13,128 nt of DNA from Syntrophobacterales bacterium (lineage in GTDB: Bacteria; Desulfobacterota; Desulfobaccia; Desulfobaccales; 0-14-0-80-60-11). This document shows positions 6,374 to 12,989 of the stretch, in pieces. The notes below the pieces were generated by a model. The model did not search any database and was not told the DNA's origin. It saw only the letters and a list, made by a program, of their open reading frames with translations. Each line of letters begins with the position of its first letter. Position 1 is the first letter of the stretch. Position numbers and translations under genes: made by a program. The stretch is from the NCBI GenBank assembly GCA_023229795.1, contig JALNYP010000087.1:1-13128 (forward strand), written 5' to 3'.

Positions 6374-6785
6374 GGCCTCGCTGGCGTCCCGGTCTTGCCT
6401 TCACTGTGGCGCCGACCTGAGCCGCCTCCCCGTGGAGCAGCGTCATTATTATGTCGGCCGGCCGGAACCGGAAAACGTTGTGTCGACGTGTTTGGAGAGT
6501 CCCGTGGTGCAGAGCCCTTCAGGAGAAGTCTTTGACGAGGCCGCCTTGTGGTATGAAGATTCTGAAGACGATCATCTCGTTCCGGATGCCGCCAATGTCT
6601 CTCTGTGTGAGGCACTGGACCGCATCCTCAACAAAGGCGCAGTGGTGGTGGGAGAAGTGACGATTTCCGTGGCTAATGTCGACCTGATTTTTCTCGGTCT
6701 CCAACTCATTCTCACCTCCATCGACACGGCTCGGGAACTCCGGTCTTCTTCCCAGCTGGGGGCGTCCCGGGGAACCGCCATATGA
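6336..6785 (+). CDS. gvpS: Zinc ribbon-GvpS-like fusion
   Basis: This 149-residue protein joins an N-terminal zinc ribbon (Cys7, Cys10, Cys21, Cys24; CPHC and CLHC) through an acidic linker (about 45-86) to a GvpA-superfamily domain at 87-133. That domain reads SLCEALDRILNKG, then VTISVANVDLIFLGLQLILTSID, closest in pattern to GvpS (GxxIxIAGVDLVYLxLRxLxxSVE in B. megaterium). GvpS is a minor shell-related protein needed for vesicle formation. Order supports this, since gvpK and gvpJ follow. The ATG at 6336 lies inside the ATPase gene, 38 bases before its stop. The downstream stop shares bases with the gvpK start (ATGA), so the three genes are tightly coupled. The ribbon is not part of the usual GvpS as I know it. 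It may anchor the protein to another zinc-binding partner or regulate assembly. Confidence 0.8.
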   Translation: MGLQLICPHCQAKASLASRSCLHCGADLSRLPVEQRHYYVGRPEPENVVSTCLESPVVQSPSGEVFDEAALWYEDSEDDHLVPDAANVSLCEALDRILNKGAVVVGEVTISVANVDLIFLGLQLILTSIDTARELRSSSQLGASRGTAI

Positions 6786-7171
6786 AGACCCTGACCCCGG
6801 CTCACGTGGAATCCGAGGCCCTGGGCGATTTCGCCCAGATCATGCGGAACTCCATACAGCTGCCGGCCAACCGGGCCGCGCAAGGATACCCCGAGCCCGA
6901 CCCTTCCCAGGGAAAATTGAACCTGGACCCCGATGACCAAAAAAATGGCCTGGCCCGACTGGTTCTGACCTTGGTGAAGCTGCTCCACGAACTCCTGGAG
7001 CGTCAGGGCCTCCGGCGCATCGAAACCGGAACCTTGAGTGAGGCTGAAATTGAGCGGTTGGGGTTGACCTTGATGAAACAGGCGCAGGAACTGGAACGAG
7101 TGCGCCGGGAATTCGGGTTAGCAGAAGAGGACCTGAACTTTGATCTCGGTCCCCTCGGAAAGCTCTTATAA
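6782..7171 (+). CDS. gvpK: GvpK gas vesicle protein
   Basis: GvpK is a conserved accessory protein required for gas vesicle formation in several hosts; its exact action is unknown. The core at residues 52-129 is highly typical: NGLARLVLTLVKLLHELLERQ (55-75), RRIETGTLSEAEIERLGLTLM (78-98), a helix ELERVRREFGL, and the end DLNFDLGPLGKLL. The first 50 residues are a less conserved lead with a Pro-rich part. Length (129) is within the family range. Its ATG overlaps the preceding stop as ATGA at 6782-6785, with only a weak purine-rich site (GGGGA) upstream, so translation probably relies on re-initiation from the fusion gene. gvpJ follows after 12 bases. Confidence 0.95.
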   Translation: MKTLTPAHVESEALGDFAQIMRNSIQLPANRAAQGYPEPDPSQGKLNLDPDDQKNGLARLVLTLVKLLHELLERQGLRRIETGTLSEAEIERLGLTLMKQAQELERVRREFGLAEEDLNFDLGPLGKLL

Positions 7172-7183
7172 GGAGAATCTGGC

Positions 7184-7492
7184 ATGACCAAACAACGAAG
7201 TGCGCGGCATTCCATCGAAAGCACCAACCTGGCGGATCTCCTCGAGCGGATCCTGGACAAGGGGATTGTCATCGCCGGCGATATCAAGATCAGCCTGGTG
7301 CAGGTAGAACTTCTGACCCTGCAGATCCGTCTGGTCATCTGTTCGGTGGACAAGGCCAAGGAATTGGGCATGGACTGGTGGGTCAGCAATCCCGCCTTCA
7401 ACTCCCAGGCTCAGCCGGCAGAAGTGGCGGACTCCCTCCACCGTATCGATGAACGGCTCACCCGGCTCGAGACGACGATAGCCACGGCTTAG
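7184..7492 (+). CDS. gvpJ: GvpJ, minor shell protein of GvpA family
   Basis: This 102-residue protein has a GvpA-superfamily domain at 13-66: STNLADLLERILDKGIVIAG, then DIKISLVQVELLTLQIRLVI, then VDKAKELGMDWW. The IAGDI block and the DKAKExGMDWW end match GvpJ of B. megaterium rather than the main shell protein GvpA, which has IDAWVRVSLVGIELL in this place. GvpJ is thought to be a minor component linked to vesicle tips or nucleation. Residues 78-100 form a short helical tail (SLHRIDERLTRLETTI) likely to be a coiled coil. The ATG has a strong AAGGAG site. It is the last gvp gene in the visible cluster, and its stop codon lies in a hairpin loop. Confidence 0.9.
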   Translation: MTKQRSARHSIESTNLADLLERILDKGIVIAGDIKISLVQVELLTLQIRLVICSVDKAKELGMDWWVSNPAFNSQAQPAEVADSLHRIDERLTRLETTIATA

Positions 7493-7503
7493 GCCGCGGC
7501 TAT
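7478..7503 (+). terminator. Possible terminator hairpin after gvpJ
   Basis: ATAGCCACGGC (7478-7488) pairs with GCCGCGGCTAT (7493-7503) over 11 positions with one mismatch, around a four-base TTAG loop that contains the gvpJ stop. It is stable, but no T-run follows on either strand, so it may be an mRNA 3' stabiliser rather than a true intrinsic terminator. The convergent genes on both sides make some end signal likely here. The other 129 bases to the GAF gene show nothing clear. Confidence 0.4.
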
Positions 7504-7632
7504 CAATGGGTCCTCCAGCGTATTGGTTATCCGATGCCCGGTCTGCTTAGCCAGGAAAAGCTCCGGGGCTGAGGCTCGAACCATGGGCCCCTGCCGCCTC
7601 GGGAAAGGTAATCCCCTTTGCCATCCCGATCT

Positions 7633-8685
7633 CTAAAACCAGGACCGATGGCTCCATAATTCCTCTTTCAAGTCCTTCATATCCGCCTGACACATCAGAT
7701 ACATAGAGGCGTTCTGGATGGCCAAACCGCCCAGATACGCCAGGGCGGTGACCAGTTTGATTTCGTCGGAGGTAAAGTGCCGCACTACCTGCGTATAAAG
7801 TCTCAGCACCCCGATCACCTTCTCCTTGGTCTTAATGGGCACCGCCAGGATGGTGACAATCCCTTCTTCTTTGTTCATGGCGCGGTACTGGACCCGCCGG
7901 TCGGTGGCGGCATCCAAGATGATCACCGGTTTCTGAGATTTCATAGCCTGGCCGATGCTTTTCTGGGCCGACACCGGGCCTTTCTGGAGATATTTCTCGC
8001 TCAAGCCATGGGACGCCACTAACTCCAGCACCTTCTCGTCTTTATCCAACAGCCGGATCGAGACCCCTTTCACCTTCAGCGCCTTGGCCAGATCCGTGGT
8101 CATGGCATGCAAGATCTCCTTTACTTCCAGGCTGCCGCTGAGGTTGACGGCCAGGTCGAAAAAAAGCTGAGTCTCCCGGCGCAAGTGGTCGATGAGGCGG
8201 GCGTGCTCCATCACCCCTCCTCCCTGTTGCGCCAATAAAATGAGGAATTCCTTTTCCTCCGGCTGGAAATCCCTGGGAGTGGAGGTGAACAAACAAAATA
8301 CCCCGATATTGTGGCCCTTAACCATCACCGGCACCGCCAGGATGGAGGCGATGCCTTCAGCCTTCTTGGCATCCGGGTACTCCAGTTCGGGGTCCGCCGC
8401 CGCGTCCCGGCAATAGAGGAAACCTTGCTTCACCACCATGGGCACGATCTTCCGGGTCAGCATGGATTTCCGGGACCGGAAATAGCCTTCCGACAACCCC
8501 TTCTGGGCCACCGGAATAAGCTCTTGTTGGCCTTCCTCCACCAGGTACAGGCACGCGGCCTTGCCCCCCAGGATATCCATGGCATTGGCAAAGATCATCT
8601 CCAGTAGTTCCCGGCGGTTCCGGGCCGTACCAAAGGCCTTGATGAGCTCACATAACCTCTTAAAATAATCTATTCTTATGGGCAT
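7633..8685 (-). CDS. Tandem GAF-domain sensory protein
   Basis: This 350-residue protein carries two GAF domains, about 25-163 and 185-327. They repeat the same pattern: GIASILAVPVMVKGHNIGVF then F.PEEKEFLILLAQQGG in the first, and GIVTILAVPIKTKEKVIGVL then FTSDEIKLVTALAYLGG in the second. GAF domains bind small ligands or sense redox state and usually drive an attached kinase, cyclase or transcription domain. Here no output domain follows, only about 20 helical residues, so it would have to act through a partner. The ATG at 8685 has AGAAGG five bases upstream. It starts 61 bases after phaC on the same strand with no terminator visible between, so it is probably the third gene of the phaE-phaC transcript and might tune PHA synthesis. 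The ligand is unknown. Confidence 0.85.
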   Translation of the reverse strand: MPIRIDYFKRLCELIKAFGTARNRRELLEMIFANAMDILGGKAACLYLVEEGQQELIPVAQKGLSEGYFRSRKSMLTRKIVPMVVKQGFLYCRDAAADPELEYPDAKKAEGIASILAVPVMVKGHNIGVFCLFTSTPRDFQPEEKEFLILLAQQGGGVMEHARLIDHLRRETQLFFDLAVNLSGSLEVKEILHAMTTDLAKALKVKGVSIRLLDKDEKVLELVASHGLSEKYLQKGPVSAQKSIGQAMKSQKPVIILDAATDRRVQYRAMNKEEGIVTILAVPIKTKEKVIGVLRLYTQVVRHFTSDEIKLVTALAYLGGLAIQNASMYLMCQADMKDLKEELWSHRSWF

Positions 8686-8746
8686 GGCGGCCTTCTTCCC
8701 TTATTTCTCATAGATGGACTGTTTGCAGGTGTCTGAAGCCCTTGAC

Positions 8747-9823
8747 TCAGCCTTCCCGGTCCGAGAGCCAGGTAGCAATCTTGGGGACCAACTCTCTCTG
8801 GAACCGGGAACTCACATAGATCCCGATATGACCGGAATCCAGACAAATATCCTCGGTATCCTTGCTCCCCACCCGGCGCGACAAGACTTCACACGCCTCC
8901 GGCGGGACCAAGTGATCGTACTGGCCGTAGATATTTAACAGGGGCATGGTGACCTTCGCCAGGTTTACCGAACGCCCTCCCAATTCCATCTTGTTTTGCA
9001 CCAGCAGATTCTGTTGATAAAGGTCTTTAACCAACTGCCGCAAGGTTTCGCCCGGCACATCCGGGCTGTCAAAGATCCATTTCTCGATACGGATAAAATT
9101 TTCCACAAAGTCTTTGGAGTCCATATTCTCCAAAAAGCCAAGATACTTATCCAGGAGCAGCCGGGCCGGATTGAGCAGCAGGAACGCGGCGTTCAACAGG
9201 TTGCCGGGCAAGTTGCCGAAGCTATTCACCAGCCGGTCAACGTCAATCTCCTTCAGCCAGATATGCAGCAGGCCCTTGGGCGTATCGAAGTGGGTGGGAG
9301 CCACAGTGGTAATCAAGTTCCTGATCTTCTCGGGGTAGAGGGCCGCATAGATGACCGCAAACGTCCCTCCGATGCACACGCCCATCAGATTCACCTTGGG
9401 AGTCCGATGCCGGCGGCGGATAAAATTCACGATATTATCGAGATAGCCGTTAATATGGTCATCCAGAGTGAGAAATTGGTCTCGGCGGGTAGGCTCGCCC
9501 CAATCCACCAGATAGACCTCAAAGCCTTCCCTGAGGAGGCTCTGCACCACGCTGCGATCCGGTTGCAGATCCAGCAGGGTCTCCCGGTTGAACAGGCCAT
9601 GGGTCAAAAGCAGGGGGGTTTTCAAGCGGGGTGAGGCTGGCCGGTAATACTTGAGTCGGACCCGGTCCTCCTGATAGACCAGTTCATAGGGGGTAGTTCC
9701 AATGTCCGTGTCCAGGGGGCCCGTCAAAATATCCCTGGCCTTTTCCAGGCGGTGCTGGGCCTCTTCGGCCTCGGCGGCCAGCTTGGCAAGGATCAGGTCC
9801 ACCGGGATTTTAGGCCGATCCAT
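8747..9823 (-). CDS. phaC: Class III poly(3-hydroxyalkanoate) synthase, PhaC
   Basis: PhaC is the catalytic subunit that polymerises 3-hydroxyacyl-CoA, usually 3-hydroxybutyryl-CoA, into PHA storage granules. The protein has 358 residues, the short length expected of class III enzymes. It has the alpha/beta hydrolase fold with a lipase-like box GVCIGG and nucleophile Cys150, aspartate Asp303 in YGQYDHLVPP, and histidine His332 in DSGHIGIYVS. These lie one residue from the triad of Allochromatium vinosum PhaC (Cys149, Asp302, His331). Other family marks are THGLFNRETLLDLQPDRS and VYLVDWGEPTRRD. The start shares one base with the phaE stop (TGATG), so the two subunits should be made in step, as needed for the PhaEC complex. 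Confidence 0.97.
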   Translation of the reverse strand: MDRPKIPVDLILAKLAAEAEEAQHRLEKARDILTGPLDTDIGTTPYELVYQEDRVRLKYYRPASPRLKTPLLLTHGLFNRETLLDLQPDRSVVQSLLREGFEVYLVDWGEPTRRDQFLTLDDHINGYLDNIVNFIRRRHRTPKVNLMGVCIGGTFAVIYAALYPEKIRNLITTVAPTHFDTPKGLLHIWLKEIDVDRLVNSFGNLPGNLLNAAFLLLNPARLLLDKYLGFLENMDSKDFVENFIRIEKWIFDSPDVPGETLRQLVKDLYQQNLLVQNKMELGGRSVNLAKVTMPLLNIYGQYDHLVPPEACEVLSRRVGSKDTEDICLDSGHIGIYVSSRFQRELVPKIATWLSDREG

Positions 9824-10728
9824 CAGCTTTCCCCTGGAGAAAGCTCGGACCGGTCTATTTTTTTGGCCATCTCCTTCATGCTTTTCTTCACCAGGTACAT
9901 CTCCCGATAGACCTCATCCAGGTCCCGGCGGGTAGGCAGACCCAAAGCTACCATGGCATCGTTGATCAGTTTCTGCTTGGCCGTAAAAAAGTCTTCCAGG
10001 GCATTGAGGGCATGGCTCAAGGTGCCGGTATATTCCCGCGACTGGAACAGGGTCATATAATACCCTTCCAGGATCTTCAGCCATCCCTTGTAGTACTCCC
10101 TGAAGTCTTCCGGGGGCCAGTCGGCGCCGTTTTCCCGCGCTCCCCCCATGGCCCGCAGAGATTTTTTCACCGGCAAATAGACAAGATAGATGAACTCAGC
10201 CATGGCCGCCTGAAATTGATTAAATTTATCCATGGCCTGATTGACCCCCTCTTGAGAGAGACAGGTCAGACGCAGGTGCGGCAGATTCAATAACTGGTTG
10301 AAATCACTTTCATAGATTTCATTGCAGATTTTGAAGATGTCCTGGTCCAGGTTTTCGTAGTGCATCGTCGCGGCATGGGCTCCGTCTCCTTGCCAGCCTT
10401 CCAGCCACTGCTGATGGAGATGAAAGTAACCTTCCCACCCCGCCTGGGCCATCTTTAAGATAATCTCCGACGGGGCCTTGATGCCTTTGAAAACTGCCGC
10501 CACCGTCCCCGGATCCGTCATCAGCGAAAAAAATGCCTGCCACAGTTTCAGGGCCGCCAGCCAGGAGTCTCCCTCAGAGGCGTCCATAGCGGCGTCTTTG
10601 CCGCCTTGGCCCGGGCCAGCCAGCCCGGGTCCCATCTCGGCCATGGCCTGCCAAAAATCCATGGTCCATTTGATCCAGGCGGCCAGCAGAGATTCTGACG
10701 CCGCCACTCGGGAAGATCCTTCAGCCAT
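9823..10728 (-). CDS. phaE: Class III PHA synthase subunit PhaE
   Basis: PhaE is the non-catalytic partner that activates class III PhaC. PhaE proteins diverge widely and are recognised by context and by a conserved C-terminal segment. Here that is LGLPTRRDLDEVYREMYLVKKS (262-283) followed by a basic helix. The rest of the 301 residues is alpha-helical and rich in Trp, Phe and Met (LLAAWIKWTMDFWQAM near the start; GWLKILEGYYMTLF at 215-228), with an Ala/Gly-rich spacer at about 34-50. The ATG at 10728 has GAGGT just upstream. The gene is first in the minus-strand unit and ends in a one-base overlap with phaC. A palindromic operator-like site sits about 46 bases upstream. Confidence 0.92.
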   Translation of the reverse strand: MAEGSSRVAASESLLAAWIKWTMDFWQAMAEMGPGLAGPGQGGKDAAMDASEGDSWLAALKLWQAFFSLMTDPGTVAAVFKGIKAPSEIILKMAQAGWEGYFHLHQQWLEGWQGDGAHAATMHYENLDQDIFKICNEIYESDFNQLLNLPHLRLTCLSQEGVNQAMDKFNQFQAAMAEFIYLVYLPVKKSLRAMGGARENGADWPPEDFREYYKGWLKILEGYYMTLFQSREYTGTLSHALNALEDFFTAKQKLINDAMVALGLPTRRDLDEVYREMYLVKKSMKEMAKKIDRSELSPGES

Positions 10729-10773
10729 ATAACCTCACTGCCCCGGCAGGACAACAACACGAATCTGTCTTGT

Positions 10774-10790
10774 TTGACAACGCTTGTCAA
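10774..10790. promoter_or_regulatory. Palindromic operator-like site upstream of phaE
   Basis: TTGACAACGCTTGTCAA is a perfect palindrome of two 7-base arms around CGC, lying 46 bases upstream of the phaE start and 186 bases upstream of the divergent DUF523-DUF1722 start. It contains TTGACA, a consensus -35 box, on both strands. For phaE, TTGACA at 10790-10785 has a weak -10 candidate CAGATT at 10767-10762 with 17-base spacing. A dimeric repressor bound here would block that promoter. The palindrome is certain; the promoter and any regulator are inferred. Confidence 0.5.
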
Positions 10791-10947
10791 GAGAGATTTT
10801 TCACAAACTGTAGCATTTTACCATGAATATGTCTGGTCGTGGCCATGAGATTAGGCGATTTTTCTCAACTGCCGATCAGGGACTGACCTCGCAGCCCATT
10901 CCTGAACGCCAATCTCTCGGGGCTTCGGTTTTTCCCGATAACTATTG

Positions 10948-10953
10948 TATACT
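10948..10953 (+). promoter_or_regulatory. Possible -10 box for the DUF523-DUF1722 gene
   Basis: TATACT lies 24 bases upstream of the ATG at 10977 and matches the sigma-70 -10 box at five of six positions. The base run where a -35 box should be (TCGGTT at 10925-10930) is poor. Support is therefore weak. Confidence 0.25.
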
Positions 10954-10976
10954 TGACTTCACAGGAGATTAAGGCG

Positions 10977-11930
10977 ATGCAGAAAATTCGGCTAGGGATC
11001 AGCGCCTGTTTGCTGGGGGAGCAGGTCCGGTTTGACGGCGGCCATCAGTTGGATCGCTTTATCACCGAGACCCTGGGGCAATACGTGGAATTCGTCCCCG
11101 TCTGTCCCGAAGCGGAGTGCGGCCTGGGCGTACCCCGGGAACCCATGCGCCTGGTGGGGATGCCCGAGTCCCCCCGTCTGCTTACGGTGCGCACCAGGAT
11201 CGATCACACCGAGCGCCTGGTCGCCTGGGCCCGAAAACGGGTGGCAGGATTGGAACAGGAAGGCTTGTGCGGTTTTATCTTTAAGAGCAAATCCCCCAGC
11301 AGCGGCATGGAGCGGGTCAAAGTCTATCCCGAATCCGGCCAGGGTACGCCGGTGCTCCGGGGAGTGGGGCTGTTTGCCCGGGTCTTCATGGAGCACTTTC
11401 CCCTCTTGCCGGTGGAAGACGAGGGCCGGCTCCACGATCCCGACCTCCGGGAAAATTTTATCGAGCGTCTGTTTGTGTGGCGGCGCTGGCGGGAATTCCT
11501 CGCGGCCGGGCCGAGCGTCGGCGGCCTGGTGGCCTTTCATACCCGGCACAAGCTGCTCATCCTCGCCCATAGCCTCGGGCACTATCGGGAGGTGGGCCGC
11601 CTGGTGGCCCGGGCCCGGGAGATGCCCGTCCCTGCCCTCTGCGACCACTATCAGTCCCGGCTCATGGACGCCCTGCGCTTGAAAGCCACCCCCAAGAAGA
11701 ACACCAATGTCCTGCATCACCTGATGGGGTACTTTAAGCGGGACCTGAGCCCTGACGAAAAGCAGGAATTACTTGAAGTTATTGATAATTACCATCAGGG
11801 CTACGTGCCCCTAATCGTGCCCGTCACCCTGGTCAATCACTACGTCCGAAAATATCACCCGCCCTACCTGGCAGACCAGGTCTATCTGCACCCCCATCCC
11901 ATGGAGTTGCAGTTACGCAACCATGTCTGA
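10977..11930 (+). CDS. DUF523-DUF1722 fusion protein
   Basis: The 317-residue protein has an N-terminal DUF523 domain (about 4-150) and a C-terminal DUF1722 (YbgA-like) domain (about 185-310). Stand-alone DUF523 proteins include the thiouracil desulfidase TudS, a [4Fe-4S] enzyme held by three cysteines. Here Cys11 (SACLLG), Cys43 and Cys48 (VCPEAECGL) and Cys98 (GLCGF) are candidate ligands, while the usual third-cysteine site KSxSPSCG reads KSKSPSSG, with serine. As I recall, fused members often share this serine, so it may mark a subfamily rather than a defect. DUF1722 features include HTRHKLLILAHS (188-199) and KNTNVLHHLMGYFK (241-254). The substrate is unknown. A TTG at 10953 would add eight residues; I chose the ATG at 10977 because AGGAG lies nine bases upstream. 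Confidence 0.9.
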   Translation: MQKIRLGISACLLGEQVRFDGGHQLDRFITETLGQYVEFVPVCPEAECGLGVPREPMRLVGMPESPRLLTVRTRIDHTERLVAWARKRVAGLEQEGLCGFIFKSKSPSSGMERVKVYPESGQGTPVLRGVGLFARVFMEHFPLLPVEDEGRLHDPDLRENFIERLFVWRRWREFLAAGPSVGGLVAFHTRHKLLILAHSLGHYREVGRLVARAREMPVPALCDHYQSRLMDALRLKATPKKNTNVLHHLMGYFKRDLSPDEKQELLEVIDNYHQGYVPLIVPVTLVNHYVRKYHPPYLADQVYLHPHPMELQLRNHV

Positions 11931-12350
11931 TGCCCCCCTCGCTCGGGAAGTAGGGCTGCTTGCCTGTGCAGCTAGCCTGCCGCCCGTGAGGCAACGTGGA
12001 AAATCCTGATATTGGTACGGTGATTGTCTTCGGGATGCCGCTTGACGTGGCGTCGCCAGGCCTGTTCAGTGGTCTCTCCGGCCCTCACCAAGACAACCAC
12101 AGTCCTGAAGCCTGGGAAAAAAATCTCCCGACGCTGTGGCTGGTGTTCGCCGCCTATCCCTGGCGATTGATCCCGCATAGCCGGCCCTCAAGAATTAGGA
12201 TCGAGGCCTTGGATTCATAGGCTTAAGCCGGGGCCCCGATTTTCAGTGGTGTATTGAAAGGATACTTTAGCCTAAACCAGATGGGGTAGGGAGTCCATAC
12301 GTGGAATGATCATTTCCCCATGACCATTTTGACCACAGGAAAATCGGCCC
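11931..12350. other. 420-base gap without a certain gene
   Basis: This stretch lies between two genes that converge on it, so it should hold transcription ends. I see no strong hairpin with a T-run, no tRNA shape, no insertion sequence ends and no repeat array. The only coding candidate is the minus-strand ORF at 11972-12178. A 10-base palindrome AATGATCATT lies at 12305-12314 and is too short to interpret. Confidence 0.6.
11972..12178 (-). CDS. Possible small protein, 68 residues
   Basis: This is an uncertain gene. The ATG at 12178 follows GAGGG with a six-base gap, a good ribosome binding site. The N-terminal 25 residues look unstructured. Residues 26-63 look like real protein: a hydrophobic strand (TVVVLVRAG), then ETTEQAWRRHVKRHPED (35-51), then NIRIFHV (57-63). 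The strand-helix-strand pattern with a His-Pro-Glu-Asp turn seems too ordered for chance, but I cannot name the family with confidence. Codon use is only moderately GC-rich at third positions. It may be a real small orphan, a decayed gene, or a chance frame. Confidence 0.4.
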   Translation of the reverse strand: MRDQSPGIGGEHQPQRREIFFPGFRTVVVLVRAGETTEQAWRRHVKRHPEDNHRTNIRIFHVASRAAG

Positions 12351-12989
12351 CTAAGATTGCTCGGGAATATAGCTCTGGGAGATGGCGTACTTGACCAACT
12401 CCGCCATATTCTTGATGTTCAGCTTTTCCATAATATTGTACCGGTGCCGGCGCACCGTATTGACGCTGATAAAGAGAACTTCGGCGATTTCCTGGGTCTT
12501 TCTGCCTTCCGCCAGGAGTTTCAGGACCTCTCGTTCCCGCATAGTCAGAAGATCGGCCTGGTCGTCTGCCAGGGTCAGACTGATCAAGTCACTGGAAATG
12601 AGGGGTGAGAGGTACTTTTCCCCTTTCTGCACGGTTTGTACGGCCCGAATCAGCTCGCCACTCGGATCTTCTTTCAGTAGAAAGCCATCGGCGCCGTCTG
12701 CCAGCGCCTGCCGAATAAATTCTTTTTTCCGGTGCATGGTCAGGACCACCACTTTCACCTGAGGATAGAGCTTCTTGATTTCTCTGATCGCCTCCAAACC
12801 CCGCAGGTTGGGCATGGAAATGTCCAGGATAACCAGATCGGGGCAGGATTTTTTCAGGTGTTCCAGCAGCTCGAGCCCGTCACTGGCTTCGCCGCTGATG
12901 ACGACATCCGCGATGCGCTCGATAATTCTCCGTATGCCCTCCCGGAACATCGGATGATCATCGGCTAGCACGACGGTATAAGGATTCAC
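12351..12989 (-). CDS. NarL/LuxR-family response regulator
   Basis: This is a 212-residue DNA-binding response regulator of a two-component system. The receiver domain (about 4-120) has the acidic pair Asp10-Asp11, phosphoacceptor Asp56 (LVILDISMP), Thr84 (VVVLTM) and Lys106 (FLLKED). The C-terminal LuxR-type helix-turn-helix (about 146-207) shows LTMREREVLKLLAEGRKTQEIA and then ISVNTVRRHRYNIMEKLNI. The open frame extends to an ATG at 13064, but I chose the GTG at 12989: a strong GGGAGGAG site lies six bases upstream, and the extra codons overlap the kinase gene without family resemblance. It overlaps the end of the kinase gene by 32 bases, so kinase and regulator are a coupled pair. The target genes and stimulus are unknown. 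Confidence 0.93.
   Translation of the reverse strand: MNPYTVVLADDHPMFREGIRRIIERIADVVISGEASDGLELLEHLKKSCPDLVILDISMPNLRGLEAIREIKKLYPQVKVVVLTMHRKKEFIRQALADGADGFLLKEDPSGELIRAVQTVQKGEKYLSPLISSDLISLTLADDQADLLTMREREVLKLLAEGRKTQEIAEVLFISVNTVRRHRYNIMEKLNIKNMAELVKYAISQSYIPEQS

Noticed and set aside
7540..7600. tRNA-like T-arm (GGTTCGAGCC on the minus strand)
   Set aside because: No matching acceptor stem, anticodon arm or D-arm can be built around it.
8996..9634. Plus-strand open frame of 212 codons opposite phaC
   Set aside because: phaC on the minus strand has its full catalytic triad and family motifs; the plus frame has no recognisable protein pattern.
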